A DNA stretch of 64,000 nucleotides from Saussurea involucrata (Eukaryota > Streptophyta > Magnoliopsida > Asterales > Asteraceae). The notes beneath the pieces are model-generated. The model was given only the letters and a program-made list of their open reading frames with translations, had not been told where the DNA came from and did no database searches. The stretch spans positions 3,042,501 through 3,106,500 of the forward strand of contig CM066315.1 in the NCBI GenBank assembly GCA_033807775.1, written 5' to 3'. This document shows, piece by piece, positions 1-10,538 of the stretch (position 1 is the first letter of the stretch; each line of letters opens with the position of its first letter). The position numbers and the translations under genes are program-made.

Positions 1-162
1 TCTCACTTGGTAATTATTTTTGGAGTGATCTCCATATTTGAAGAAAAACTCATTCTTTCTTCTACTTTCTCCATTTTGGAGATAGTTTTGAGGAAATTGT
101 TGGAACAAAAATAGAGCCCAAAATCTCCATTTCTTCAAAATGAGAAACTGATTGAGATGCTC
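1..162. mobile_element. Right end of a Harbinger/Tourist-like MITE, cut by the window edge
   Basis: The segment closely matches the right half of the complete MITE at 1382-1761, sharing blocks such as TACTTTCTCCATTTT and GAGCCCAAAATC. It ends in GAGATGCTC followed by TTA at 163-165. The left terminus lies outside the window. The superfamily is inferred from the complete copy. Confidence 0.7.
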
Positions 163-165
163 TTA

Positions 166-612
166 TTTTGCTAATTTTATCAAAAAAAAGTGAGGAAAAA
201 ATGTTCTCTAGACTCTATTATAGTAAAAAAAATCTTTAAATTTTATATTTTAAAGAATTTATTAGAGTAAAAATTTCCAAAAACCTCACATCATTAAATG
301 GTTGACTTTGGAGTTTAGTAGTTGGTTTTATATCTAAAATGCAAGTTTTTTCTTCTCAAGTTTATCAAGTTAAGTTGGTGTTCAGTAGATAATTGTCGAA
401 TCTAACAACTATTTATACTTGTATTAAAAAACCCACAAATAATTTTTAACTTTTATTACCAACTTGTATTTATTTATATATATATATTTTTGAAAGTGTA
501 TTTATTTATATATTTATCCACATTATTTCAGTCTACCGTACAACACAAAAAATGTCTATATATCGAAAAACATCAAAACGACCAAACTACAAATTCAGTT
601 GAAAGAGAAGCC
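166..612 (+). promoter_or_regulatory. Upstream region and probable 5' UTR of the ZIP gene
   Basis: This is AT-rich sequence without a credible gene. TATA-like runs lie at about 468-486 and 499-513, roughly 100-140 bases before the chosen ATG at 613. Which one, if either, is the TATA box cannot be settled from sequence. An in-frame ATG at 490 sits in this low-complexity stretch and would put an unlikely peptide in front of the signal peptide. Confidence 0.3.
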
Positions 613-1955
613 ATGGCTACTAAGCTTCTAAAACTCATCTTCTTCATAGCTTTCTTCTCCACCAAAACCCTAGCTCAATGTGAAGAAGAAACCAACAACT
701 CCTGCAACAATAAATCCAAAGCTCTGCCATTAAAACTCATCGGCATTTTTACAATCCTCATAACCAGCATCATCGGCGTCTGTCTCCCTCTCGTCACCCG
801 TTCGATCCCCGCCCTCGGCCCTGACCGGAGCCTCTTCGTAATCGTGAAAGCGTTTGCCTCCGGCATCATTCTGGCCACCGGATTCATGCACGTGTTGCCG
901 GATTCTTTTGACATGTTGAGGTCCAGTTGTTTGGCTGATAACCCTTGGCATAAGTTTCCGTTTACGGGTTTTGTGGCTATGTTGTCTGCTATTTTTACAC
1001 TTATGGTGGATTCAGTGGCTACTAGTATGTATACCAAGAAGAATAACTCTGTCTCGGCTGAAGCTGATCAGGTTGCCACCGCCACCGGAGACCATGAGAT
1101 GGCGGTGACGAGTGGCGGTGGACGTGTCGTCCATGGACACCATCATAGCCACCACCATGGTACTCAAAAGGGGCCAATAGGTGCACAACTACTACGTTAT
1201 CGTGTTGTTGCCATGGTTAGTAAACAATTATAACTTATCTGCTTAATTCATTTTGTCAGATAAGTTATTTCTAGTGTTTAGATTGAGAAAAGAAATTTGT
1301 TTATGACTTTTTATAACCGCATATAAGTTGTTTTTAATAAGTTAGTCTATACTAACTTATTAACTTATTTGAAATAACTTAGAGCATCTCCAACAGATTC
1401 TTCAAAATTTCTTCAAAACCCATAACCAAAAGTCACAATCTAAAAAAAAAAGATTATATTCATCTCCAACAGATTCTCCATTCCGGAGAAAAAAAACATG
1501 CATTATAATATTAAAATATTTCATTCATCTATTAAAATATTATTTCTCTCTCTAAATGTTTTTTTTCAAAGATTTCTATTGGTGCTGCCATTTAGTAATT
1601 ATTTTTGGGGTTATCTCCATGTTTGGAGAAAAATTATTTCTCTCTTCTACTTTCTCCATTTTAGAGATAGTTTTGGAGACACTGTTAGAGTAAAAGTAGA
1701 GCCCAAAATCCTCATATTCTTCATTTTCGATCCCAAAATGGGGAAGCTGTTGGAGATGCTCTTATGATTTTTTTGGTTATTTTACGTGTATAAGCAAGCC
1801 CAAACACCCCAAATAACAACTTATTAGCTTATTACGTTTACCACAATAAGTTAATCCAAACACTTTTTATAAAACTCATGTTTATCACCACATCAGTTGA
1901 TAAGCATTTTATAAAAAAGCATAAGTTGTTTTAAATAAGCCCTTAATTCAATGTG

Positions 1956-1990
<35 letters not shown>

Positions 1991-2833
1991 ATATAGGTGT
2001 TGGAGCTTGGAATAGTGGTTCACTCGATTGTAATTGGACTGGGTGTAGGAGCTTCAAACGACATCTGCACCATCAAACCATTGATTGCAGCTCTTTGTTT
2101 CCACCAAATGTTTGAAGGCATGGGTCTTGGTGGTTGCATCCTCCAGGTCTACAAATCTTTACTTCTAATAATGATAAAGTTACATATTATTTAGACTTGG
2201 ATCATTTTATGAAAACTGTTTTTTTTTTCTGGAAAGTAATATAGCGGGGTTAAAGATATTCTCACACAGTATCTGACGTTACATTTACCATTGACTACAT
2301 ACTCTAGGGAAATTTGTACTTGTCCGGAGACAATTTGTGTCCATGTGTCTCCATTGGAGGGGGCATGTTAGAGTCCAACATCGACTATATGTTTTAGAAC
2401 CTCCATTTTTTCCTAAAGACTATTTTGGAGAGTAATCTAATAGAATCACACATATTCTCATAAATATAATTTAAATGATTATTGTGATTGCAATTAAGTA
2501 ATGATATTTGGTTTAATGATTCTACAGGCTGAATACAAGATGGTGAAGAAAGCGGCGATGGTGTTTTTCTTCTCGATAACGACTCCATTTGGGATTGCGT
2601 TAGGGATCGGGTTGTCAAAGACATACAAGGAGAACAGCCCAAGTGCGTTGATCACCGTAGGATTACTCAACGCTTCTTCGGCTGGTCTCTTGATCTACAT
2701 GGCTATGGTGGATCTTCTTGCCGCTGATTTTATGGGTCCGAAACTTCAAGGGAGCATTAAACTTCAAATTAAATCGTACGTGGCGGTCTTGCTAGGTGCC
2801 GGAGGGATGTCTCTAATGGCCAAATGGGCTTAA
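613..2833 (+). CDS. ZIP-family zinc/iron transporter (three exons, 352 aa)
   Basis: Exons are 613-1215, 1997-2146 and 2528-2833. Both introns are GT-AG and fall between codons. Known for the family: ZIP proteins move Zn2+, Fe2+ or similar metals into the cytosol across the plasma or an internal membrane. Seen: an N-terminal signal peptide of about 21 residues ending near LAQ, a conserved membrane segment containing ASGIILATGFMHVLPDSF, a histidine-rich cytosolic loop (HGHHHSHHH, residues 174-182), the ZIP signature helix with HSIVIGLGVG in exon 2, then HQMFEGMGLGG, and closing helices in exon 3 ending SLMAKWA. The length matches plant ZIPs (about 350 aa). The start at 613 was chosen over the in-frame ATG at 490 because it begins the signal peptide directly. 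Intron 1 holds a MITE and a (TA)n tract, and intron 2 a degraded TRIM-like repeat. The metal substrate cannot be read from sequence. Confidence 0.93.
1382..1761. mobile_element. Tourist/Harbinger-like MITE in ZIP intron 1
   Basis: Perfect 15-bp terminal inverted repeats, GAGCATCTCCAACAG and its complement, are flanked by TTA at 1379-1381 and 1762-1764. A TTA target duplication is typical of PIF/Harbinger elements. No transposase is encoded, so it is non-autonomous. A partial second copy lies at 1-162. Confidence 0.85.
1956..1996. repeat. (TA)n microsatellite before ZIP exon 2
   Basis: An AT-dinucleotide tract with a few ATGT variants runs up to the acceptor AG of intron 1, so length changes here would alter the sequence just upstream of the splice acceptor. 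Confidence 0.8.
2205..2461 (+). mobile_element. Degraded TRIM-like LTR remnant in ZIP intron 2
   Basis: An LTR-end-like stretch (AAAGTAATATAG...CTCACA, about 2234-2266) is followed by a primer-site-like AGTATCTGACGTTA. A purine-rich GGAGGGGGCA then leads into TGTTAGAGTCCAACATCG at 2366. The same order of parts is clearer in the copy at 3114-3760. No coding sequence is present. Confidence 0.45.
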
Positions 2834-3113
2834 ATACCAACAAGTTAACCATCAAAAACCAATTGATCCTTCATATTGGTTTTAAAAGTATGTGTCACGA
2901 TGTGTCTAAGTTAAATTGTAGTTGCTATCGATTTGTATAACTCCCAGGCTCCTAGCCACAACATTAATTGTTGCTTCTTTAACATTAAGTTTAACAATCA
3001 ATGTGTATGCAATCTTTTGTTTATGTAAAATTTTGGATTTATCAACGATTTGTTCAATTTAAGTTGAAGAGTAAAATCCATAATACAGATGGAGGAAGAT
3101 CCTGAATCAGTTG
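2834..3113. other. ZIP 3' UTR and short spacer
   Basis: AT-rich sequence following the ZIP stop codon. I see no gene. It presumably holds the polyadenylation region, but no single signal stands out. Confidence 0.4.
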
Positions 3114-3760
3114 TGTTAGAATTTTAGATCGGCAAGACTTGGACTTTTATACTTCAGTATAAGTTGGAACATTTTTCTCTTCTATACGGCTTTTTTCAAA
3201 GTAATATAGTGAGATGTTTAATATCTTACATGGTATCAGAGTTAAGGGCTATCTCTGGTATGTTTGTACATGTCTAGTTCTAATGGGTTCCACATATCTC
3301 ATATGCTACCGGATGTTCCCACGAGTACCCTAAAAAAGGGAACCTTTGCTCTCCCCCAACCATTTTCGGTTAAGATGTCAAAGCGTCTTTATCTCTATAA
3401 GAACGATGCGTTCCGAGGTGTGAAGTGGGAGCGAAGGGATGTAATCTGGGTTATCTTAGTCTGGGACTTGACATTATGAGGCATATGTGCCCGTCTAACT
3501 TCCATTGGAAGAGGTATGTTAGAGTCCCACGTCTATTAGATTTTGACATTTATACTTCAATATATATTGACACTTTGGTGGGGGAGGGAACAAACTCTAT
3601 CTAGCCTGTATTGGAAGGGGCATGTTAGAGTATCACATTGGCTAGACTCTGACGCTTTCTCCTCTCTTACACTTTGGAGGGAACTAACTTTGTCTAGCCT
3701 CTGTTGAAGGAGACATGTTATAATCACATCAGCTAGACTCTGACCATATCTCCTCTAAAT
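3114..3760 (+). mobile_element. TRIM-like miniature LTR retrotransposon with tandem LTR fragments
   Basis: A 117-bp LTR-like block (3114-3230, TGTTAGA...TTACA) is followed at once by TGGTATCAGAG, the plant initiator-methionine tRNA primer site. A short non-coding interior leads to a purine-rich tract and a second TGTTAGAGTCCCAC at 3517. Further TGTTA starts at about 3626 and 3717, each preceded by GGAAGGGGCA or GAAGGAGACA, look like additional truncated LTR beginnings. No gag or pol is encoded. LTR, primer site, tiny interior, LTR is the layout of TRIM elements. Confidence 0.5.
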
Positions 3761-4315
3761 TGAGCGAGTCTAGATGAACTCTTTCGTACACATGCTGAAA
3801 TCGAAATTCTTTTTTAACATTTAACAAGTATTAATTTGACCCACACTAGGAGTGTTCAAATAACAACTCCAAAGAAACAATTCATAGATAGACATCATTT
3901 TGTTTAGACTAGGTGTATATCCAATATCCGTATGATATACCGTGAGTATAATTTTATCATACAAACCAATAATGAAATACTAATGTAATTTCTTAATAAA
4001 ATCCCAAAAAATAAAGGCCAACGTTATATTAAAACAAGACAAAGAAGTACACCAACGACAACCTAAATGTTCTGCAAAATGCAAAAACAACTCGGCCCCA
4101 AATTAACTAAGCCAAACACAGAGCCGAAACGACCTCAACTCCAAATCAACCCAACCCAACTAAAACAAAACAATAACAAAACCAACCGAACTAAAATAAA
4201 ACAATAACAAAATCAACCCATGCCAAATTAACCTTGATAGAACTCACCAAAAGGATAAAGTCAATGCCCACTTGGACTCTACCCAAAATTAGCGTGACGA
4301 ACAAATGGACTCCTA
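3761..4315. other. Intergenic spacer, no feature seen
   Basis: AT- and A-rich sequence, with simple AAC/AAA-rich text from about 4010 to 4220. Short open frames on both strands are low complexity and match nothing I recognise. Confidence 0.4.
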
Positions 4316-4330
4316 ACATATCCAGACTAA

Positions 4331-4523
4331 ACCACAAGAGTTGTGGCGTGGTGATAAGGCCTGGGGAGTTCATAGCGCTTGCCCGGGTTCGAGCCCCACA
4401 CGCAGCACTTGTGGCCACTGAGGATAATCTCAGGACTGCATGCTTTAGCAGCTGGGCCAAATGCCCGATTTGCTTAGGGATTAGTCTAGGCCCAATGTTG
4501 TATGGGATACCCTTCTCAAAAAA
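4331..4523 (+). mobile_element. tRNA-derived SINE, copy 1
   Basis: A 193-bp body with pol III promoter-like A box (GTGGCGTGGTGATAAGG) and B box (GGGTTCGAGCCCC), ending in a short A run. It is flanked by an exact 15-bp target duplication, ACATATCCAGACTAA, at 4316-4330 and 4524-4538. The interior motif GGGATACCCTTCTCAAA resembles the 3' part of the SINE at 15653. Confidence 0.85.
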
Positions 4524-4736
4524 ACATATCCAGACTAATCACTCAAGACATTCGAATTGCACCCAAAACTCTCCCGTTATTTGAAAGAATCAATACTTAA
4601 AATGCATTTAATTGAGGTGCTTTAAAAGTGAGTGGATTTCTTTTACGACTATGGAACTTATTTCATATTTTTTTACTCACATGTTTCTAACCAAAAATTC
4701 TTAAGAAATCATAACTCTTGAGGATTTAATACTTTA

Positions 4737-5306
4737 GAGCATCCCCAGTCATGAACCTCTTTAGAGGTTCATCCCTTGCCAAATCAGCTTTCTCTCTCTG
4801 TCACAACAATTTTCTCTTTCCTACTTATCTTATAAACCTTTTACTCCCAATCATAGACCGGTTCATAATTTATATAATAAAAAACTACAATAATTAACAT
4901 TTACTTATTATAATTAGAAGACAATAATTAAAATCTAATGGTAATTAAAAATTACAATAATTAAAAGACTATAATTATAAAGTAAATCAAAAATTAATAA
5001 ATAAAAGATAGTAAATAAAAGTTATAACAATATATAAAAAGTTACTAATTAAATAAATTAACTTATTCAAGTAGAAAATCAATTTATTTTAATTAAATTA
5101 AAATAAATTAAATAAATTAATTATCTAAGTATATATATGTAAATATAAAACTAATTTTTAATGAATAAAATGGGTTGTTTTTGTGGCATGTACCGCTTGC
5201 AGTAGGAGCGGTTTGCCACGTGATCCAGGCTCCAATGGTATCAAAATGTATGGACCGATACATATGCTCACGTGGAGGTTTGCAAAACCCCTAATTTGGG
5301 ATGCTT
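4737..5306. mobile_element. Harbinger-like MITE, diverged relative of the GAGCATCTCC family
   Basis: It starts GAGCATCCCCAGT after TTA at 4734-4736 and ends in TTTGGGATGCTT before TTA at 5307-5309. Inverted repeats are recognisable but imperfect. The interior is very AT-rich with runs such as AATTAAATTAAAATAAATT. No open frame. Confidence 0.6.
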
Positions 5307-5430
5307 TTATAAGTTTGTCCTCCTAAAGTTTAAGAGTTTTAATTGAATACTTCATGAGATAGTTTAGATGATTATTTGAATATCCAATTTTAATTTGATT
5401 CTTAAAATTGCATTATAATTTTTGAACTCA

Positions 5431-5744
5431 AAGCATATCTAACAACTCATTTAAAATGAAGAAAATGAGGATTTTGAACAATTTTTTGTTTCAATAAATT
5501 CTACAAAATGAAAAAATAGGAAAATAAATGTAAATGTAAATTTCTTTAAATTCGAAGAAATTTCTAAAATTAATTATCAGAAAAAGATATGATTTTTATT
5601 GTATCTCACCAATAAAAAATTTTAAAAATAATATTTTAGTAAATATATGAAATATTTTAGTAAGTATAACTTTTAAAATAAAAATCTTTTGTAGTTTGAA
5701 TAATTCTTTTAAGATTTTGATTCATTAATCTTTCAGAAGATGCT
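5431..5744. mobile_element. Degenerate GAGCATCTCC-type MITE
   Basis: Starts AGCATATCTAACAACTC and ends GAAGATGCT, echoing the termini of the MITE at 1382-1761. The interior is AT-rich. No clear target duplication. Weak call. Confidence 0.3.
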
Positions 5745-5996
5745 ATCACTTATTGATGTGCATTGGGCTACTACTACCCATTTCCAAGTTCAAAAGGTAA
5801 TCCTGAACTAGACGTTTACTCCACGTTGTAATCCCGTTCTTTATTGTTCGTTGCTTCACATACCCTTCTTTCTTCACTCTTTCCGATCCCCCCTCCATCG
5901 CCTTCTTTCTCCATAATCTTTACTTCACTGCAAATGCTGAATCTTGGTCCAAATTCTTACCCACACACCCCATCTGTTCGATGAAATGCCTGAACC
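5745..5996 (+). promoter_or_regulatory. Probable promoter and pyrimidine-rich 5' UTR of the PTST-like gene
   Basis: The 150 bases before the ATG are rich in C and T (for example CTTTCCGATCCCCCCTCC near 5879), a common look for plant leaders. No convincing TATA box is seen. Confidence 0.3.
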
Positions 5997-8252
5997 ATGG
6001 TGTCATCTATCGCCTCCTCAACCGTGCATCACTTAATTTCCCCTCTCGTTTCCATTCTTGGGTTCGGATCTAATTTCAAGATTACCCCACGAGCTTCCTA
6101 CTTGTTGGTGAAAAACGACCGCGTTTTGCTGTATAAAGAATTGAAAGAATCAAGAACAAGAACAAGAACAAGAAAAGGGTTTTCGTGTAAAGGGTACTTC
6201 GATACTGAAGCAGAGTTGGCTTTGGAGACAGAAATCTCGGTGTTCATGAAGAATTCGAGGAACCCAAATGAGTTCCCAACTAAGAAACAACTATTAGATG
6301 CTGGGAGACTTGATTTAGTGAATGCCATCACCAAGACAGGTGGTTGGCTGGCTTTGGGTTGGGATGATTCCGACGATGAAAATGAGTTGGAGACCAATGA
6401 TTTCAATGATCTTAGTGAGTTCCATACAAGGGTTGAAAGTTTTCAACAAAGTTCTTCGAGTTCTATTACTTCACCCTCTGGTAGACCACTGTAAGATTCT
6501 TCTTTTCGAATTTGTAATCCCTTAATGCAAGTTCTTGATTTGGGGTTCTTTGGTAAAAGATTGATATTTTGAAATTGGAGATATTAGAAATTGAATGCCA
6601 TTTCCAATGATTTCTGTTTCTTGAATAAAGATTGATGATATATGTGAAAATGTAGCTTCTTGTTCTAATCAACTGTACACTGTTTCTTTCCTTCAATATC
6701 TTTGTATATAAAATAGAATCACACAAAGTTGTACTTTCACTGTTTTTTAAATGCTTCTGTTTAAAGTTCCATTAATGCTTCTGTTCCATGGAAATTGGGT
6801 TTAAAATTGAGTTAAAAAACGATTCTTTTGATCAGTGAAATGGTGGCAGACCATGAAGATGCAGGAGTAGAAGGTATACTTAGTAGATTGAAGAAACATA
6901 GGAGTTTATCATTTGACCTTTGTATGGAGAAAAACATAAGTAAAGACAATGGTGGTGTCTCAGATTTTCACATGTCAACTAATGTGGGTGAGTTATCGTT
7001 AATATTCCGTTAATCGAAGATTTAATATTGCAATTTGTTTTGGGTTTTGCTCACTTCCAACTTATAGCGCATCTTAAGCTGTATCTTAACCCCTTGACCC
7101 TTGTTCTTGCAGCTGGTGTATTAATGTGTATGTTGCAGTGTGTTAAGCTTGTGCTTATGAACAAATTGAGAAAATTTGGTTTCATTTTAATGGTTTATAT
7201 CTTTTGTGGTGATAATATCTCAGGTAAATCGAATGCACAGGGAACTTGGATAATTCCGAGAAGGCACTTCTCCGATTTTCAAGGTTTTTTTGTGATTTTG
7301 TAGCCTTAAGCCCTTAACAATTTGAAATATGTCTGAATTCGCTGATATGCTTGCCAAAATCCGGTCTTTTGTTTATATGCAGCTGCAGAGATTGATTATG
7401 GGAAAGAGGGCTTAACCGATAAAATGGTTGCTATAGAGCGTGATTCACAACTCCAAGAAAGACATCAGGAGATAAATCCGGAGGAGATAAGATCTCGACT
7501 TCAGGACATGCAACTTGAGCTCTCCTCTGCCCTTCGCTCGTTACGATCCAAAAGTCAGACACTTAACTCTGAGGTCAGCAAATTTTATAAACTCATAAAA
7601 TCTACTTTTTTTTCTATTTATGTGGGACGGGTGTTTACATTTATCCTCCACGGGCCCCATCTCAGGTGGGATATACTGAGTTCGTTTGGTTAATTGTGAC
7701 TAAACTTTGTTCATGAAATCTTCACCAGGTTCATGAAAGCAGTTCAAGTGAGTTGCAGCAGCTTTCGGATGCATGGGAATTCCAAGAAAACGAACTTATG
7801 AAGTCTGAGGATAAGTTGAGGTCAATACGGGCAAAACTAGCAGTGTTTGAAGGAAAGATAGCACTATCAGTAATGTATGTTTTTTTCTTGGTTTATTCGT
7901 TAACTATAGGTGAAATGAAATACAAAACATTCATAGTGTGTGTGTGTGTGGGGTCAGTGATACACAGAAATTAGTTGAGGAGAAGCAAAGGAGAATCGAT
8001 AGTGCCCGTAGAACTTTGCAGCTTCTTCGCACTACCTCCATATTTTGGACTCATACAGCCTCGGAAGTGCTCTTAGTTGGATCGTTTGATGGTTGGACGT
8101 CTCAGGTTCTCTCTCTCTCTCTCCTTGTCTCTCTTAAATCCGTTTACTGATTTTACTGTATATTTCAAAATGCATCAACTTTGACAGTTCTACTCTTTGA
8201 AATAGAGGTCAAGTATGCATACATCATACCCCAGGTCCCACCTCTGGGTGGG

Positions 8253-8298
<46 letters not shown>

Positions 8299-9516
8299 TC
8301 AGGTTCATACGAGAACAATAACTAAAAAAGAGAATAAGAAAGTGGTTGAATCAAATGTGATTTTATACTAAAATCACGTGTAAAATCACATGTGATCCAC
8401 ACGACTTTGGTCGCTATCTAAGGTCACGGGCCACATCGCCCGGACACCCTTTGTATTGACCGTTAGTAGAAAATCACATGTGATTTGCACGTGATTTGCC
8501 TGTTTTCTTATTCTCTTGCCTTGTTTTGTTCTTGTTCTTGTTTGAACCTCTGTGTGTGTGTGTATATATATATATATATAGGCGAAGGGTCGTGTGAGAA
8601 GTTGAGGTTAACGTGCGTGAGAAGTGGATTTGAACCGTTGATCACTTTAATCAAATACACTCCCATGAATTGTGGCTTAGAAGGGAATTGATCCGGTGCA
8701 TGTAATTCTAATGTGCATCCATTTCTCATCCAACGGTTGATAATCACTTCTCACGTTAATCTCAACTTCTCACCGCGGTGAGAATGAAGGTTATGGTGAG
8801 AAGGATAAGAAGGTATCTCCACTCTTGAATCGATCATAATTGAAGATCAACACTAATGAGAAGCACCACATCAATTCTCTTCTAAATCGCAATTCATAGG
8901 TTGTTTTGAGATTTAAAGTGATCAAGGGTCCAAATCCCTTCTCACACCTCTCACCTTAACTCTATTTCTCTCACGATAGACTATTTAAGAGAATACGAAA
9001 ACGGCCAAATCGCATGTGATTTTACACTAACATCACGTACAAAATCACAAGTGATTCACGCGACTTTGTCCTGCAACATGAAGACGTGACCAAAGTCTTC
9101 TGCACCCTCTTTTTTGCCCGTTAATTGAAAATCACATGCAAATTTGCACGTGATTCAACCATCTTCGTATTCTCTTAAATAGTTAGCATTCTCATTTGAT
9201 CGTCCCTCTATATATATAAATGTAATTTATGATTTTAAGAAGTTTATATTATGATGATTATTGCAGATAAAGATGGAGAAAACAAAGACAGGAATTTTCT
9301 CTGCCTCCCTGAAGTTGTATCCAGGAAGATATGAGGTATAGGTAATCTTGTTAGGATTAAAAAAAATCCAAGAAATGGTTGCGATAATTTTGGGTTATCG
9401 TTTTGTAGATTAAATTCATCGTTGACGGGATTTGGCGAGTTGATCCGATGCTCCCAATCATTCACAACAATGGGTACGAGAACAACAGTCTTATCGTCCA
9501 TGAACGGTCTTCATAG
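5997..9516 (+). CDS. PTST2/PTST3-like protein: coiled-coil plus C-terminal CBM48 (eight exons, 455 aa)
   Basis: Exons are 5997-6490, 6836-6987, 7224-7283, 7383-7573, 7729-7874, 7958-8105, 9267-9335 and 9409-9516. All introns are GT-AG and the frame closes to a single stop. Known for the family: PROTEIN TARGETING TO STARCH proteins (PTST2 is rice FLO6) sit in the plastid stroma, bind maltooligosaccharides through CBM48 and work with starch synthases in granule initiation. Seen: a Ser/Thr-rich N-terminus suited to a transit peptide, a conserved block with KKQLLDAGRLDLVNAI and GGWLALGWD (residues 98-125), a charged coiled coil (about 245-370), and CBM48 from about 374 with EVLLVGSFDGW, LYPGRYEIKFIVDG and NNGYENN. 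At 455 aa it seems shorter than the Arabidopsis homologues, mainly in the linker after exon 1. Intron 6 (1.16 kb) is packed with inverted-repeat elements. PTST2 and PTST3 cannot be separated here. Confidence 0.88.
8247..8298. repeat. (TA)n-(GA)n compound microsatellite in PTST intron 6
   Basis: About 28 bases of TA dinucleotides run into about 23 bases of GA dinucleotides, directly abutting the left end of an inverted-repeat element. Confidence 0.85.
8299..8555. mobile_element. (TA)n-anchored inverted-repeat element, intron 6
   Basis: The left end GGTTCATACGAGAACAA and the complement of the right end, GGTTCAAACAAGAACAAG, form the terminal inverted repeat. Inner arms carry AGAGAATAAGAAA and repeated palindromic ATCACATGTGAT blocks. 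Flanks are TA/GA on the left and TG/TA on the right. The interior from about 8326 to 8516 is homologous to the element at 8981-9182. Confidence 0.65.
8580..9207. mobile_element. (TA)n-anchored composite inverted-repeat element, intron 6
   Basis: The left end is AGGCGAAGGGTCGTGTGAG after a TA tract. The complement of the right end is AGGGACGATCAAATGAGAAT, before a TA tract. Inner arms repeat a GTGAGAAGT / CCGTTGATCAC block in inverted order (about 8590-8645, 8724-8775 and 8905-8965). A smaller element (8981-9182) is nested near its right end. No coding sequence. Confidence 0.55.
8981..9182. mobile_element. 202-bp MITE nested in intron 6, second copy of the ATCACATGTGAT family
   Basis: Perfect 19-bp terminal inverted repeats, CTATTTAAGAGAATACGAA and its complement. 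The interior aligns with 8326-8516, including an ATTTTACACTAA/ATCACGTAC segment and a CACGCGACTTTG segment. No clear duplication of flanking bases. Confidence 0.7.
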
Positions 9517-10166
9517 CGTGGCAACGTGTTCTTGTGTACAGGTTTTTCGTTCATATACTTTTGATTCTTTAAAATCGTCAACGAACCAATAGGATACATT
9601 TCCGACAAATGTCGGACATAATTCCCCGTGGAAGATCCACTTATAGTAAACAAACATGAGACAAGGTGTTGGCACAATACCATTATCGGGATACGATCGC
9701 ACAAGCACAACGGAAAATTTAAAATTTTGCAACTCAAATCAAGAATCAATTGAAACAATGTAGATGGTTTGTTATAAAATGTACATTTCTAAATGAGTTC
9801 TAAGCGAGATGAGTAGTAGGTTGTTCGAGCTTGTCTTGGAAAAATAATACTAGGCTCGAGCTCGAGTGGGAATAACCTTTTAAATTAGGGCCCGAGCTCG
9901 ATGCTTGTTTTACAAATTTGGGTTGTACATTATACCTAGAATTCAAGCTTTATAAGATCAGTTATGGGCTCGAACTCGAGATCAATTAACTCGTTTATTG
10001 GCTTTGAGCTCGATAATTTTTATATTTTGATTGTATAATTCTATGAACACATTTGGCTTAAAAACATGCATGATTGAATGGTTCTGCTCGACTCGAAAAA
10101 TTTAGTCGAGCTTTGGAACGAGCCGAGTCAAACATTGGTGTTATGAAGCTCGATTCGTTAAACTAA
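9517..10166. other. PTST 3' region and repeat-derived spacer
   Basis: No gene seen. From about 9820 to 10155 the text is full of GAGCTCGA / TCGAGCTC words in both orientations, the look of a decayed foldback or hAT-type repeat. Confidence 0.4.
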
Positions 10167-10453
10167 GGGGCCGTTTACAAAACACTTATCCGGGTAAGTG
10201 CTTACCAAGTCATATTAGCTTACCGGATGAGTATGACAATGACCAAGAATTTTACCCGAGAAGAGCGGAAGCAAAGACCGAGAGTCGAAAGCAAGGACCG
10301 AGAGTCTTACCCGGTAAGTGAGTGTGATGACTCTTACCACGGTTAGCGCTTACCGGCTAAATTGTTGCATACGATGTCATTTTGGTGGACTAAATCTTAC
10401 CCGAGAAGTAAGCGATAGTATTGAATTTTACCGGTAAGCACTTACCCGGGTAA
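10167..10453. mobile_element. Repeat family GGGGCCGTTTACAAAACACTTA, copy 1
   Basis: Starts GGGGCCGTTTACAAAACACT and ends at GGTAAGCACTTACCCGGGTAAG, the complement of its own subterminal sequence. Interior units GCAAGGACCGAGAGTC are repeated. A second copy lies at 15905-16185. The terminal GTTTTGTAAACGGCCCC is missing on the right, so the copy looks 3'-truncated. Superfamily not determined. Confidence 0.6.
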
Positions 10454-10538
10454 GACTCTCGGTCCCATGAGAAGTGCAATTCATGGATGAGGGTGAGATT
10501 AAAAGTGATCAAGGATACAAATCTCTTATAACATTCTC
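10454..10538. repeat. Fragment of the intron-6 GTGAGAAG repeat
   Basis: Contains AAAGTGATCAAGGATACAAA, closely matching AAAGTGATCAAGGGTCCAAA at about 8918 inside the intron-6 element. Confidence 0.4.

Noticed and set aside
490..612. Upstream in-frame ATG extending the ZIP protein by 41 residues
   Set aside because: The extension is low-complexity, lies in the AT-rich leader and would bury the signal peptide. The ATG at 613 starts a normal ZIP N-terminus.
4331..4420. tRNA gene suggested by A and B boxes
   Set aside because: No acceptor stem pairing. The body is 193 bp, has an A tail and is bounded by a 15-bp duplication, so it is a SINE. The same applies at 15653 and 38271.
9462..9758. Minus-strand 98-codon open frame overlapping the end of the PTST-like gene
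   Set aside because: It overlaps exon 8 on the opposite strand, has no recognisable motif and no start context. It is a shadow frame.
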